Assembly: GCA_035529315.1 (NCBI GenBank)
Contig: DATKWZ010000022.1
Coordinates: 1 to 41,895 of the forward strand
Length of the DNA stretch: 41,895 nt
Direction of reading: 5' to 3'
DNA from: Anaerolineae bacterium
GTDB taxonomy: Bacteria; Desulfobacterota; Desulfobacteria; Desulfobacterales; ETH-SRB1
A program made the position numbers and the translations under genes. Every line of letters begins with the position of its first letter. Positions within the stretch are counted from its first letter, which is position 1. The notes below the pieces were generated by a model that made no database searches, was not told where the DNA came from, and was given only the letters and a program-made list of their open reading frames with translations. This document shows positions 1 to 10,320 of the stretch, in pieces.

Positions 1-60
1 CTTGCATGTGTTAAGCACGCCGCTAGCGTTCATTCTGAGCCAGGATCAAACTCTCCAATT
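1..60 (-). rRNA. rrs: 16S ribosomal RNA, 5' end only
   Basis: The reverse complement contains AGAGTTTGATCCTGGCTCAG, the universal bacterial 16S 5' motif, followed by GAACGCTAGCGGCGTGCTTA and ACACATGCAAG, the usual helix 4-6 region. Only the first 60 or so nucleotides are inside the window; the gene continues beyond the left edge. The exact mature 5' end is estimated by analogy with other bacteria. It is too short for a reliable species assignment. Confidence 0.97.
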
Positions 61-126
61 AAATTTCTTTAAGTTGCTTTTGCAACAAATTTACAAGAGA
101 CCTAACTCACAAGCTGTCACTATTTA

Positions 127-140
127 GTTTTCAAAGATCA
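127..140 (-). promoter_or_regulatory. rrn leader boxA antitermination element
   Basis: The minus strand reads TGATCTTTGAAAAC in the leader between the rrn promoter and 16S. This resembles the boxA consensus (TGCTCTTTAACA type) bound by NusB/NusE in rRNA antitermination. Position and orientation fit an rrn leader; the function is inferred from similarity and place. Confidence 0.55.
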
Positions 141-201
141 AGATTAAAATTCTCTGCAGCAGGCTTCAAAAAATATGCTCGCTGTTTTCCAAAAAGGCAT
201 T

Positions 202-228
202 TCTATAATATCTTTTGCATGATGTCAA
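202..228 (-). promoter_or_regulatory. Putative rrn operon promoter
   Basis: On the minus strand a perfect TTGACA is followed after 15 nt by TATAGA (or after 17 nt by TAGAAA). Directly upstream is an A/T tract (roughly 229-265) that looks like an UP element, typical of rRNA promoters. Transcription would start about 135-140 nt before 16S. A second, weaker candidate lies at 338-366 (TTGACA, 17 nt, CATTAT). The remaining DNA between tyrS and 16S is A/T-rich, with one repeat copy and nothing else recognisable. Confidence 0.5.
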
Positions 229-417
229 GAAGTTTTTTCTTAATTTTTATTGATATATAAAAATATATTTATCTGAACTGCAAAAGCAAATGTAATCCCT
301 GTCTTGCTGCATAAATTTTTGATCATATAAATAAATTATAATGTATGTAAAACTTATAATTGTCAAGCAGGATTTTTAAGAAGTCATCATATTTTATGGT
401 ATTGTAAAAAAACGAAT

Positions 418-483
418 TTACCACAAAGGATATATAAATAATTATTTAAAATTACAAAATTTTCTCTGCACCCCCTGTGGTAA
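418..483. repeat. CACAGAG-family palindromic repeat after tyrS
   Basis: The left arm ACCACAAAGG and right arm CCCCTGTGGT form an inverted pair around an A/T-rich centre, matching the intergenic CACAGAG family seen repeatedly between 35.8 and 40 kb. On the minus strand the pair is followed by a run of T, so it may also act as the tyrS terminator. Confidence 0.5.
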
Positions 484-513
484 AAAAACCAATTTTTTAC
501 GGGCTTGTCATAT

Positions 514-1800
514 TTAACATCTAATCTTTATTTTGTGAAAATGTTTTTTACCCGCCCTTAACAATATCTCCTTATTATTAAGGTCATTCTCGTTTATCAT
601 ATATTCAGTTGAATTAATTCGATTGTTATTTATATATGCCCCACCCTGCTTGATCAGCCTCATTGCCGCACTTCCTGATGGGGCAAGCCCTGCAAGATGA
701 AATAATTTAAATGCAGGAATGCCTGCCTGGATCTGTTCTAAATCAAAAAATGAATTCGGCACTGAAATATCATCAAAATCGGCCTTATCTCGCGGGATAG
801 TGCTTGCAGGCATTATCCTCTCCGGCACAATACGAGTACCAAACATACTTGATGCTGCATTATAAGCTTTTACCGCCTCCTGTCGACCATGAACAAGTTG
901 AGTTGTTTCAAAAGCAAGTACCGTTTTAGCGCTGTTTAAATCATCATCCTCCAGCTTTTCAACATCTCTAATTTCATCTATAGGCAAAAAAGTATAAAGG
1001 GCCAAAAAACGAACAACATCATCATCATCTGTATTGATCCAGTATTGATAATATTCATATGGACTCGTTCTTTCAGAATCAAGCCAAACAGCTCCATCGG
1101 CTGTTTTTCCCATCTTTGCGCCGTTACTTGTAGTAATCAATGGAGAGATTATACCAAAAACGGTCTCTCTGCGCATCTTTCGAACAAGCTCAATACCGCT
1201 AATTATATTCCCCCACTGGTCGCTTCCTCCCATCTGAAGCCTGCAACCATATTTATCAAAAAGATTTAGGAAATCATATGCCTGTAAAAGCATGTAATTG
1301 AATTCAATAAAGTTCAACCCCTCTTCTGCTTCAAGGCGCATCTTATAGCTTTCCGCCTTTATCATTCGATTGACGCTGAAATGCCTTCCGATGTCTCTGA
1401 GAAAAGGTATATATTTTAATTCGGTCAACCAGTCGGCATTGTTTAATATAAGGGCTTTCCCTTTGCTGAAATCTATAAAGCGAGACAGTTGCTTTTCTAT
1501 CCCCCGCGCATTATGTTCCACTATTTCAGGCGTAAGCAGCTTTCGCATCTCAGTCTTGCCGCTCGGGTCTCCAACAAGCCCTGTCCCGCCTCCAATAAGA
1601 GCTATGGGACGGTGCCCATGCTTCTGCATATGGGCAAGCGACATTATAGGCACAAGGCTTCCAATATGCAGGCTTGATGCTGTTGGATCAAAACCGATAT
1701 AACCAGTAATATTCCCCTGATCAAAATATTCAACCAACTCATCGTTATGAGTGGTTTTTTCAATAAAACCACGCTCTTGAAGCGTCTCAATTACATTCAT
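514..1800 (-). CDS. tyrS: Tyrosyl-tRNA synthetase
   Basis: This cytosolic class I aminoacyl-tRNA synthetase charges tRNA-Tyr with tyrosine for translation. The 428-residue length is normal for the bacterial TyrS family. The HIGH-type motif is HIGS at residues 45-48, the GGSDQWGN tyrosine/ATP pocket motif lies at 191-198, and the KMSKS loop is KMGKT at 229-233. A C-terminal S4-like RNA-binding domain occupies about residues 350-420. The ATG start is preceded by AGGA about 8 nt upstream. It lies downstream of rny on the same strand, separated by 165 nt with no clear promoter, so co-transcription with rny is possible. The gene ends about 450 nt before the 16S gene. Identification is secure. Confidence 0.97.
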   Translation of the reverse strand: MNVIETLQERGFIEKTTHNDELVEYFDQGNITGYIGFDPTASSLHIGSLVPIMSLAHMQKHGHRPIALIGGGTGLVGDPSGKTEMRKLLTPEIVEHNARGIEKQLSRFIDFSKGKALILNNADWLTELKYIPFLRDIGRHFSVNRMIKAESYKMRLEAEEGLNFIEFNYMLLQAYDFLNLFDKYGCRLQMGGSDQWGNIISGIELVRKMRRETVFGIISPLITTSNGAKMGKTADGAVWLDSERTSPYEYYQYWINTDDDDVVRFLALYTFLPIDEIRDVEKLEDDDLNSAKTVLAFETTQLVHGRQEAVKAYNAASSMFGTRIVPERIMPASTIPRDKADFDDISVPNSFFDLEQIQAGIPAFKLFHLAGLAPSGSAAMRLIKQGGAYINNNRINSTEYMINENDLNNKEILLRAGKKHFHKIKIRC

Positions 1801-1965
1801 GATTCAATTCCTAATTTATATCAAGTCAGCACGCATTTGGTACAGATATGAGTGCCTAAAGTCTGCCCTCATCATGTATGCATTGGCTTAAGAAACCTGT
1901 ATCAACCAGCAGAATCCCTTAACTTCAGGCATTTCAGGCGCTTATTTTTGAGCTAACCCTAAGAG

Positions 1966-3528
1966 TTATTTGTTTGCATATTCCACTGCTCTGGTTTCTC
2001 TAATAACTGTAACCTTGATCTGACCCGGGAATGTTAATGACTCTTGAATCTTTTTTGCAATATCTTTGCTTAAAAAAACTGACTCCTCATCTGAAATTAT
2101 TTCACTTTCGACTATTACTCTAAGTTCCCTGCCGGCCTGAATAGCGTAAGTGTTTGAAACTCCTTTAAATGAATTAGCTATTTTTTCAAGATCTTCCAGC
2201 CGTTTAATATAATTTTCAAGTAATTCTTTTCTAGCTCCAGGCCTTGCCCCGGAAAGCCCGTCAGCAGCCTGTACCAACAAATCATAGACCGAACTAGGTG
2301 GTATATTCTCATGATGAGCAGCTATAGCATTTACAATTTTAGTGGCTTCACCAAATTTTTTAGCAAGCTTAGAACCGATCAAAGCATGTGGCCCTTCGAC
2401 CTCGTGATCCACTGCTTTTCCAATATCATGCAATAATCCCATACGTCTTGCCAGTTTTTGATTAAGTCCTAATTCAGAAGCCATAATACCACATAAAAAC
2501 CCCACCTCAACTGAATGCTGCAGAACATTCTGCGAATAACTTGTTCGAAATTTTAATCTACCGACAATCTTAATTAGCTCATTATGAATACCATGAACTC
2601 CTAAATCAAAGGCAGCCTGTTCTCCTGCCTCCTTTATTGCCAAATCAATTTCCTGTTCAACCTTTTTTACAACATCTTCTATCCGCGCCGGATGTATTCG
2701 ACCGTCTGATATCAACCTCAAAAGTGAAAGCCGAGCCACCTCCCGCCTGACAGGATTAAAACCAGACAGTATAACCGCCTCAGGAGTATCATCTATAATA
2801 AGATCGATGCCTGTAGCAGCCTCAATAGCGCGTATATTACGCCCCTCTCTTCCGATTATACGCCCCTTCATCTCATCGTTGGGAAGTTGCACAACAGACA
2901 CGGTTCGTTCGGCAATAAAATCCCCGGCATATCTCTGGATGGCAGTAGCTATAATTTTTTTAGCTGTTTTATCTGCCTCTTCTTTTGTTTCATTCTCTAT
3001 TCTTTTAATCAGTCTGGCAGACTCATGTCGCGCCTCGTTTTCCATAGCCCTGATCAATAACTCCTTGGCCTGCCCTGCCGCCAATCCGGAAATCTTTTCA
3101 AGCTGTTTTTTTTGTTCTTCTATTAAGTTATTATATTTTGCTTCACTTTGCTCAACTTGCTCAACATTTCTTGCCAACTGCTTTTCTTTTCCGAAAATCT
3201 CCCTGTCTCTCTGCTCAAGTTGCTCAATTTTTCTATCAACACTCTCCTCTTTCTGTATCAACCTTCTTTCTTTTTTCTTTAATTCAGCTTGAGTCTCTTT
3301 TGTTTCAGCATCAAATTCACTTTTCATGTTGAAAAGTCTATCTTTTGCTTCGAGCGCAGCCTCTTTTATCAGTGTTTTCGATCTCCGTTTAGCATCTTCT
3401 ACCAGCCGTGATGACTCTAACTCAGCAGACTTAAGCTTCTGAGAAATAATCCTTCCCTTCACCCAATAGGCAATGACACAACCTAACATTAAGCCGATTA
3501 TGCCAAATAATATATTATATGCATTCAT
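1966..3528 (-). CDS. rny: Ribonuclease Y
   Basis: This membrane-anchored endoribonuclease starts mRNA decay in many bacteria. Residues 5-22 form an N-terminal membrane segment, followed by a long charged coiled coil (about 30-190). A KH domain carries its GXXG loop as GREG at 226-229, and an HD domain carries His338 and the HD pair at 367-368, in the context LLHDIGKAVDHEVEG. The 520-residue length matches the family. The start is supported by GGAG a few bases upstream. In the order zapB-zapA-6S RNA-rny-tyrS it sits just downstream of the 6S RNA gene, with a structured repeat between them. Identification is secure. Confidence 0.97.
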   Translation of the reverse strand: MNAYNILFGIIGLMLGCVIAYWVKGRIISQKLKSAELESSRLVEDAKRRSKTLIKEAALEAKDRLFNMKSEFDAETKETQAELKKKERRLIQKEESVDRKIEQLEQRDREIFGKEKQLARNVEQVEQSEAKYNNLIEEQKKQLEKISGLAAGQAKELLIRAMENEARHESARLIKRIENETKEEADKTAKKIIATAIQRYAGDFIAERTVSVVQLPNDEMKGRIIGREGRNIRAIEAATGIDLIIDDTPEAVILSGFNPVRREVARLSLLRLISDGRIHPARIEDVVKKVEQEIDLAIKEAGEQAAFDLGVHGIHNELIKIVGRLKFRTSYSQNVLQHSVEVGFLCGIMASELGLNQKLARRMGLLHDIGKAVDHEVEGPHALIGSKLAKKFGEATKIVNAIAAHHENIPPSSVYDLLVQAADGLSGARPGARKELLENYIKRLEDLEKIANSFKGVSNTYAIQAGRELRVIVESEIISDEESVFLSKDIAKKIQESLTFPGQIKVTVIRETRAVEYANK

Positions 3529-3621
3529 TGCTAATCTCCATGGATATATATAAAACTACATAATTTGCACTAAAGCAAAATTATTAAAATGGCGCTTGAA
3601 ACCTACTATTAATTTTGCTCA

Positions 3622-3840
3622 ACTTCAAGCCCGCCTGTGCGTTGCACGCAGGAAAGGCGATCCGCCGCAGACGGATTAACTGTAGGAATACATATAGTAT
3701 TTCAAGAATTAATCAGCCTTAGGCTGATTAAAAAGTGACACGCAGTGACACGCAGTGAAGCATCAGCGCTAACCATTAGCGCTAACCATCAGCGATCAAT
3801 TAGCCAAAAGGGGGCATTTTGCAAAAGTCTCAAATAATGT
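3622..3840 (+). repeat. Structured repeat, copy 1 (left of 6S RNA)
   Basis: This stretch matches, in inverted orientation, the stretch at 4490-4678 on the other side of ssrS-zapA. Shared parts in order are a GCGTTGCACGCAGG-type hairpin, GGCGATC followed by CAGACGGATTAA, the palindrome AATCAGCCTTAGGCTGATTA, GTGACACGCAGTGAAGCATC, CAGCGCTAACCATCAGCG and an A-run followed by GGGGGC. Copy 1 carries two internal tandem duplications (GACACGCAGT and GCGCTAACCAT units). No coding potential is visible. The flanking parts of the rny-ssrS gap show nothing else. Confidence 0.75.
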
Positions 3841-3927
3841 AAGGTGGATTTGGGATGAGATGTTCGAAAAGCTGAATTGGATTGACAATATACTCTTTAT
3901 TTAAAGTTAACGTCCTATTTGTAAATA

Positions 3928-4116
3928 AGGAAGACCCCCGCCAAATAGCCGTGTTAGAAGGTCTTTGAGCCAAGGCTCAAAGTGGGCGCCTTATGGTTTC
4001 TTTAGGCTTTTCTGTACAAGCAGAACCTGCTCACCAAAACCAGTGAAAGCTCCCTTAAATATGAATGTTGGGTCAAAGAACATCTTCCAATCACGAACAC
4101 GGCAGGGGCCGTACCT
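3928..4116 (-). ncRNA. ssrS: 6S RNA
   Basis: 6S RNA binds the housekeeping RNA polymerase holoenzyme and modulates transcription in stationary phase. The minus-strand transcript shows the expected landmarks in order: a 5' arm with GCCGTGTT, a central GGTTTTGGTGAGCAGG block followed by AAAAGCCTAAAG, similar to the E. coli GGTTGGTGAGCATG and AAGCCTTAAAAC segments, then a CTTTGAGCCTTGGCTCAAAG hairpin and a 3' arm with AACACGGC. The two arms pair over 8 bp and continue imperfectly with GGCCCC and GGGGGTC. The length of about 189 nt matches the family. It lies directly downstream of zapA, the usual place for ssrS. Ends are estimated from the closing stem; a covariance-model search would settle them. 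Confidence 0.8.
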
Positions 4117-4165
4117 TTTAAGCGATCCGCTTATTCATTTAGTTGCAACCTGACAGCTGCTTATA

Positions 4166-4489
4166 TTATTGCATATTAGCACTTAATGTATGTATTAAAT
4201 TTGCTGAACGTTCAGAAAGCTCCTGTAATAAATACGAATAATTCCTTTTTAGCTCAAAATTTTCATTAGCAATGTTTAGAGCTGCTGCAATCAATATCGC
4301 CAGCCTCGTAATATCAGATGTTTGGCCTGATTGCTGAGTTTCGACTTTGGCTACCTCTTTTACCAGTAGTGCAGCGACCTCTTTTGCCTCTGTGATTTCT
4401 GATTCAGCTTTAAATTTATAAGGCTGCCCGAATAGCTCTATTGTAAGTAGTTGTTCCAATGAATAAGTCTTCTTCCTTTCCGAAACCAT
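4166..4489 (-). CDS. zapA: Cell division protein ZapA
   Basis: ZapA is a small cytosolic FtsZ-associated protein that bundles FtsZ protofilaments at the division ring. At 107 residues it matches the usual length. It has the globular N-terminal domain (about 10-45, including LLTIELFGQPYKFKAE) followed by the long helical region with RLAILIAAALNIANENFELK and a final helix typical of ZapA dimers. It sits between the zapB-like gene and the 6S RNA gene, the conserved order in many proteobacteria. A structured repeat separates it from zapB and runs up to the start codon, so its leader is made of repeat DNA. Confidence 0.9.
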   Translation of the reverse strand: MVSERKKTYSLEQLLTIELFGQPYKFKAESEITEAKEVAALLVKEVAKVETQQSGQTSDITRLAILIAAALNIANENFELKRNYSYLLQELSERSANLIHTLSANMQ

Positions 4490-4678
4490 ATCTTGAGATC
4501 TTTGCGCCCCCTTTTTTGCCTAATTAGGCGCTGATGGTTAGCGCTGATGCTTCACTGCGTGTCACTTCATTTCAGCGTCAAGCTAAAATTTTAATCAGCC
4601 TAAAGCTGATTATTAATCCGTCTGAAACTGATCGCCTTCCCTGTCTGCGTGCAATGCGCAAGCAGACTTGAACTTGAA
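4490..4678 (-). repeat. Structured repeat, copy 2 (between zapB and zapA)
   Basis: This is the inverted partner of the copy at 3622-3840. Read on the minus strand it gives the same order of hairpins, the AATCAGCTTTAGGCTGATTA palindrome, GTGACACGCAGTGAAGCATC, CAGCGCTAACCATCAGCG and an A-run followed by GGGGGC. The likeness continues (GCAAA, TCTCAA) to the zapA start codon. It fills the zapB-zapA gap and contains no gene. Confidence 0.75.
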
Positions 4679-4733
4679 TTCCGCTTTTAGCGGGAAGCAT
4701 TTTTAAAAGATCTCATGTTGTTGGCTGCCGGTG

Positions 4734-4973
4734 TTAAGATTCTATTATATTATTTAATTTGACCAACAAACCATCAACCTTTGACCGCACCAAATCCCTT
4801 TCTTCTGAATAACTCTCTTCCGCCTCAACCCTGCTTTGAAGCTCATGTTCCAATTTTTCAATTCTTTTTTTAAGTTCTGCATTAGTCGCTTCATGTGACT
4901 TGCAAAGATCAACTAATCTTACAACTTTTTCCTCAATTTCTTCAAACTGTCGCAAAATTAACTCATTATCCAA
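4734..4973 (-). CDS. zapB: ZapB-like coiled-coil cell division protein
   Basis: This 79-residue protein is almost entirely coiled coil, with heptads rich in Glu, Lys and Leu (EEIEEKVVRLVDLC, then LKKRIEKLEHELQSRVEAEE). It ends with the pattern RDLVRSKVDGLLVKLNNI, common in the small ZapB/TIGR02449-type proteins encoded beside zapA. ZapB proteins link ZapA to the chromosome terminus region and stabilise the Z ring. The chosen start is TTG, preceded at 5 nt by GAGGTG. Function is assigned from shape and neighbourhood, since coiled coils give little sequence signal. Confidence 0.7.
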   Translation of the reverse strand: MDNELILRQFEEIEEKVVRLVDLCKSHEATNAELKKRIEKLEHELQSRVEAEESYSEERDLVRSKVDGLLVKLNNIIES

Positions 4974-5018
4974 TCTTACACCTCATTAATTACATTTAAT
5001 CTTTTTTATAAGCTAAAG

Positions 5019-5783
5019 TCAAGATATTTTACCTGACCTTTTATGCATGACAGCCTCAACCGCTATTAGATCCTGGCATGTATTAACGCCCATAACCTCT
5101 TCATAATCTCTACTCGCCAGTACTCCGACAACCTTTTTTTCTCTATATCCTATTTCGACTATATCTGTAAAATAAAGTTCGGCTTGAGCATTATCCGATT
5201 TTATCTTTCCCAGATAATTTAATAAAAACTCCTTTTTTACGCAATAGATCCCCGCGTTTATAGTCTTTATCTTTTTTTGTTCATCTGTTGCATCCGCTTC
5301 TTCAACTATTTTAGAAACGTGCAAGTCTTCATCCAATATAACCCTGCCGTAACCTGTAGGATTGTCGATCTCAACCGCTAAAAGGGATATATCGCGTTTT
5401 GCCTTAATATGATCATCTATAAGCCGTACAACGGTATCTGAACTAAGCAGCGGCACATCACCACACAATATAACCACATCTTCTATATGTTCAGGGATAT
5501 AAGGCAGCGCACACAAAACCGCATGACCTGTTCCGAGCTGATCTTTCTGTATAGCATAAATCAACTCATTATTTTCCGATACTATTTCACGTATCTTGTC
5601 AGCCTGGTTGCCCACAACCATTATCACATTATTCCCGACAACCCTTTTTGCTGTTTGGACAACATACATCACCATGGGTTTGCCAAGAATTTTATGCAGC
5701 ACCTTGGCCTTATCGGACTTCATGCGTGTACCCATTCCTGCCGCCAGAATAATAACAGCAACATTCCCCGCAATATTTTGCAT
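5019..5783 (-). CDS. glmU: GlmU-type UDP-GlcNAc uridylyltransferase domain protein
   Basis: It is predicted to transfer UMP from UTP to GlcNAc-1-phosphate in the cytosol, making UDP-GlcNAc for murein and LPS. The nucleotidyltransferase signature LAAGMGTRM, followed by KVLHKILGKPM, is at residues 14-36. The uracil and sugar-binding motifs QLGTGHAV, GDVPLL, TGYGRV, INAGIY and NAQAELYFTD all follow in GlmU order. At 254 residues it carries only the N-terminal domain; the left-handed beta-helix acetyltransferase domain of a standard 450-residue GlmU is missing. The gene downstream starts 46 nt later, so no lost second half is hidden there. The step making GlcNAc-1-phosphate must be encoded elsewhere. 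It lies between the ATP synthase terminator and zapB. Confidence 0.85.
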   Translation of the reverse strand: MQNIAGNVAVIILAAGMGTRMKSDKAKVLHKILGKPMVMYVVQTAKRVVGNNVIMVVGNQADKIREIVSENNELIYAIQKDQLGTGHAVLCALPYIPEHIEDVVILCGDVPLLSSDTVVRLIDDHIKAKRDISLLAVEIDNPTGYGRVILDEDLHVSKIVEEADATDEQKKIKTINAGIYCVKKEFLLNYLGKIKSDNAQAELYFTDIVEIGYREKKVVGVLASRDYEEVMGVNTCQDLIAVEAVMHKRSGKIS

Positions 5784-5804
5784 CTATCACCAACCTTAAT
5801 TAAT

Positions 5805-5840
5805 AAAAAAGGGCAAACCATATTATGGTCCGCCCTTTTT
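5805..5840 (-). terminator. Intrinsic terminator of the ATP synthase operon
   Basis: An 11-bp stem (minus strand GGGCGGACCAT paired with ATGGTTTGCCC, with two G-U pairs and a 3-nt loop) is followed by six T residues. It stands between atpC and the glmU-type gene. An A-run on the other side means it could work in both directions. Confidence 0.85.
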
Positions 5841-5905
5841 GCAGTATTTATAAAATAATTTACCTGTTATTTCAGGCCAAAACAGGTTTCATGTCAATGC
5901 AACCC

Positions 5906-6316
5906 TTACCTTATTGTTTCAGCAAGCTTAATACGATATAAAGCCCTTTGCAAAGCAGCTCTGGCTCTTTCATAATTAATATCCGGTTTCTTTGAGGCCA
6001 AACGCTCCTGGGCGCGTTTTAAAGCACTTTTAACACGTTCCATATCTATATCGCGTCTCCTTTCAGCAGACTCGGCTAATATGGTGACCTTATCAGGAAG
6101 CGCCTCTGCAAATCCGCCGCTGATAAAAACGCATTTTTCAACCCCATTAGCATCTTTATAACGAAGCGTACCCAATTTAAGGGTTGTCAAAAAAGGGGTA
6201 TGGCCTGTCAAAACACCAAACTCTCCAAGGGTACCGGGCCCTACGACTATCTGAGCATCTTCACTAACAACAGATGCTTCCGGCGTAACTACTTCTAATC
6301 GAATATTTCCAGCCAT
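5906..6316 (-). CDS. atpC: F1 ATP synthase epsilon subunit
   Basis: Epsilon is part of the central stalk and couples gamma rotation to the c-ring; it can also inhibit ATP hydrolysis. At 136 residues it has the standard N-terminal beta-sandwich (about 1-85, including VVGPGTLGEFGVLTGHTPFL) and the C-terminal helical hairpin rich in Arg and Ala. It is the last gene of the cluster, 22 nt after atpD, and is followed by a strong intrinsic terminator. Confidence 0.96.
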   Translation of the reverse strand: MAGNIRLEVVTPEASVVSEDAQIVVGPGTLGEFGVLTGHTPFLTTLKLGTLRYKDANGVEKCVFISGGFAEALPDKVTILAESAERRRDIDMERVKSALKRAQERLASKKPDINYERARAALQRALYRIKLAETIR

Positions 6317-6338
6317 AATTTACCCTCTTTCTTATAAT

Positions 6339-7754
<1,416 letters not shown>

Positions 7755-7832
7755 CTATAGACCTCCAAATTTGTTATTGGTTCCCCGTTATTCGATTAAC
7801 GATTAACAAATAACGATTAACTGTTTTCAGGA

Positions 7833-8726
7833 TTACCCTTTAAGCGCCTCAGCACCACCGACGATATCCATCAAATCAGCGGTAATAGCTGCCTGCCTGG
7901 CCTTGTTATACGCCAAAGTGAGGCTTTCAACTATATCGTCACAGGCTTTTGTTGCATTATTCATAGCGTTCATACGCGCGGCATGTTCACTTGTTGATGT
8001 CTCCAAAAGAGCACTGTATAACTGAACACAAATATTCTTTGGGAGCATATCTCTCAACAGTTCGTCTGTTGAAGGCTCGCAGATATGTTCCGCAAGATAA
8101 GGCTTTTCCTCCCCAGTCGTTTCTTCCTCAGGCAATTCAATGGGCGGTATTGGAAGAATCTGCTTAAGCGCAGGAACCTGTCTGGCCATGCTGATAAATT
8201 CCGAATATATGATATAAACCTCATCATATTCTTCATCAAGAAACCCATCAACAGCCTTCTGGCCGGAAACAGCTGCTATATTAAATCCAAATTTGGCTCC
8301 GACAATCCCGAGATGCTCGCCCAAGATCGGTATTGCCTTTCTACGACACCAGTCACGCCCTTTTTTGCCAAAATTGGTAAATGCTACTTCAATGTTTTGC
8401 TCTGATTTTTCGTTTAAAAATTTTTCAGCCTTTGAAATCAGGTTTGTGTTAAAGCCGCCGCATAAACCTCTATCAGAAGTACATAAAATAACATTAATCT
8501 TCTTAACCTTTTCGCGTGGCATCAAAAGCGGGCTGGTTTCCTCTCCTGCTTTTTCCGCAAGGCTTCCAAGAACTTCAGAAAACTTGGTGGCATACGGCCT
8601 AAACGCTCCCATTGTTGCTTGAGAACTCCGAAGTCTGGAGGTGGCCACCATATTCATGGCCTTTGTAATCTGCTTTGTCTTTTTTACCGCAGTTATTTTT
8701 AATTCAACTTCTTTTAATGTCGCCAT
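7833..8726 (-). CDS. atpG: F1 ATP synthase gamma subunit
   Basis: Gamma is the rotating central shaft. The N-terminal helix (MATLKEVELKITAVKKTKQI) and the C-terminal helix ending in ITADLMDIVGGAEALKG are both typical and form the coiled-coil rotor. The middle carries the Rossmann-like lobe with the conserved CTSDRGLCGGFN segment. At 297 residues it is slightly longer than the usual 285-290; the extra residues fall in an acidic loop around 195-215. It sits between atpA and atpD as in most bacteria. Confidence 0.97.
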   Translation of the reverse strand: MATLKEVELKITAVKKTKQITKAMNMVATSRLRSSQATMGAFRPYATKFSEVLGSLAEKAGEETSPLLMPREKVKKINVILCTSDRGLCGGFNTNLISKAEKFLNEKSEQNIEVAFTNFGKKGRDWCRRKAIPILGEHLGIVGAKFGFNIAAVSGQKAVDGFLDEEYDEVYIIYSEFISMARQVPALKQILPIPPIELPEEETTGEEKPYLAEHICEPSTDELLRDMLPKNICVQLYSALLETSTSEHAARMNAMNNATKACDDIVESLTLAYNKARQAAITADLMDIVGGAEALKG

Positions 8727-8802
8727 AAAGCTCAGCCCTTATATTATTACAGGTTACAGGTTACGCTTTAGTGTTATAATCATTCAGACAGCTGTATGCC
8801 GC

Positions 8803-10320
8803 TTATTTTATTGTATCCTTGAACTCGTCGTCATATGCCCTCAAGGCTTCCGACATTATCTTATCCAGATCAACCGAGATCTGTTTTTTCTCTTCAAGCT
8901 CTTTAAATATCTGTGGATACTTGGCTTCGATAAACAGATAAAGACCTGCCTCATATTTTGCCATAACATCAACAGGATATTTATCTAAAAAGCCTTTTGT
9001 TCCAGCATAAAGCATGGACACCTGCTTTTCCATCGGCAAAGGATGATATTGGGGTTGTTTTAAGATTTCAACCAGCCTTGCGCCTCGGGTCAGCTGGGCC
9101 TGAGTTGCTTTATCCAGATCGCTGCCAAACGCGGCAAATGCCTCAAGCTCCCGATACTGAGCCAGATCGAGTCGAAGACTACCGGCCACCTGTTTCATTG
9201 CCTTGACCTGTGCCGCTCCACCAACACGCGAAACCGAAAGACCCACATTAATCGCCGGCCTGACACCGGCAAAAAACAGAGCCGGCTCAAGATATATCTG
9301 CCCATCGGTAATGGAAATAACATTTGTCGGAATATAAGCAGACACGTCACCGGCCTGAGTTTCAATGATCGGCAGTGCTGTCAAAGAACCTGCGCCAAGC
9401 TCATCATTGACTTTAGCCGCACGTTCAAGGAGACGTGAGTGATTGTAGAAAATGTCGCCGGGATATGCTTCACGGCCCGGGGGACGTCTCAAAAGCAGAG
9501 AAACCTGACGGTAGGCAGCTGCCTGCTTGGAAAGGTCATCATATATAATAAGAGCATGCTGACCTTTATCGCGGAAATATTCGCCCATCGCACATCCCGC
9601 ATAAGGCGCTACGTACTGCAGTGTCGCAGGATCGCTTGCACATGCGGAAACAATGGTTGTATATTCCATAGCTCCATGCTTCTCAAGAATGGCATGAACC
9701 TGGGCTACGGTCGACTGCTTCTGGCCACAGGCAACATAAATACAATATACATCCGTGTTCTTTTGCGCCAGGATTGCATCAATCGCAATAGCTGTTTTTC
9801 CGATCTGCCGGTCACCGATAATAAGTTCCCGCTGGCCGCGGCCAACAGGCGTCATGGAATCAATGGCTTTCAAACCGGTATAACATGGTTCATGCACACC
9901 TTTTCTTTCAATAACGCCGGGTGCAACCCTCTCAACCCTGCTGAACTCTTTTGTATCAATAGGGCCTTTGCCGTCAAGGGGTTCACCTACAGCCGAAACA
10001 ACACGTCCCAGAACTGCTTCACCCACAGGAACCTGAGCAATACGTCCGGTACGCTTGACAATATCACCCTCCTTAATGTTGGTATCTTCGCCCATAATGG
10101 CAACACCGACATTATCTTCCTCAAGGTTCAATACAAGCCCTAAAATATTACCCGGAAATTCAACAAGCTCCAAAGCCATTGCCTTTTCAAGGCCATATAC
10201 CCTGGCAATACCATCACCTACCGACAACACGACTCCTGTCTCGCTTAACTCAACCTTCTTGTCGTAATCTACAATCTGATCTCTAATTATTTGACTTATT
10301 TCTTCAGCTTTTAGTTCCAT
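8803..10320 (-). CDS. atpA: F1 ATP synthase alpha subunit
   Basis: This non-catalytic nucleotide-binding subunit alternates with beta in the F1 head. The P-loop GDRQIGKT lies at residues 169-176, and the arginine-finger region [13 protein letters not shown] appears near 370. The 505-residue length is standard. Its ATG overlaps the atpH stop by one base (TAATG), so translation is likely coupled. Confidence 0.98.
   Translation of the reverse strand: MELKAEEISQIIRDQIVDYDKKVELSETGVVLSVGDGIARVYGLEKAMALELVEFPGNILGLVLNLEEDNVGVAIMGEDTNIKEGDIVKRTGRIAQVPVGEAVLGRVVSAVGEPLDGKGPIDTKEFSRVERVAPGVIERKGVHEPCYTGLKAIDSMTPVGRGQRELIIGDRQIGKTAIAIDAILAQKNTDVYCIYVACGQKQSTVAQVHAILEKHGAMEYTTIVSACASDPATLQYVAPYAGCAMGEYFRDKGQHALIIYDDLSKQAAAYRQVSLLLRRPPGREAYPGDIFYNHSRLLERAAKVNDELGAGSLTALPIIETQAGDVSAYIPTNVISITDGQIYLEPALFFAGVRPAINVGLSVSRVGGAAQVKAMKQVAGSLRLDLAQYRELEAFAAFGSDLDKATQAQLTRGARLVEILKQPQYHPLPMEKQVSMLYAGTKGFLDKYPVDVMAKYEAGLYLFIEAKYPQIFKELEEKKQISVDLDKIMSEALRAYDDEFKDTIK

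Noticed and set aside
1801..1965. T-box or other riboswitch in the tyrS leader
   Set aside because: No T-box sequence or specifier stem could be found in the 165-nt leader.
3965..4153. Plus-strand frame of 62 codons near zapA
   Set aside because: It overlaps the 6S RNA gene on the opposite strand and has no protein-like features.
9439..10143. Long plus-strand open frame opposite atpA (234 codons)
   Set aside because: It lies entirely within a secure atpA gene on the other strand and has no family-like motifs or ribosome site; it is a shadow frame.
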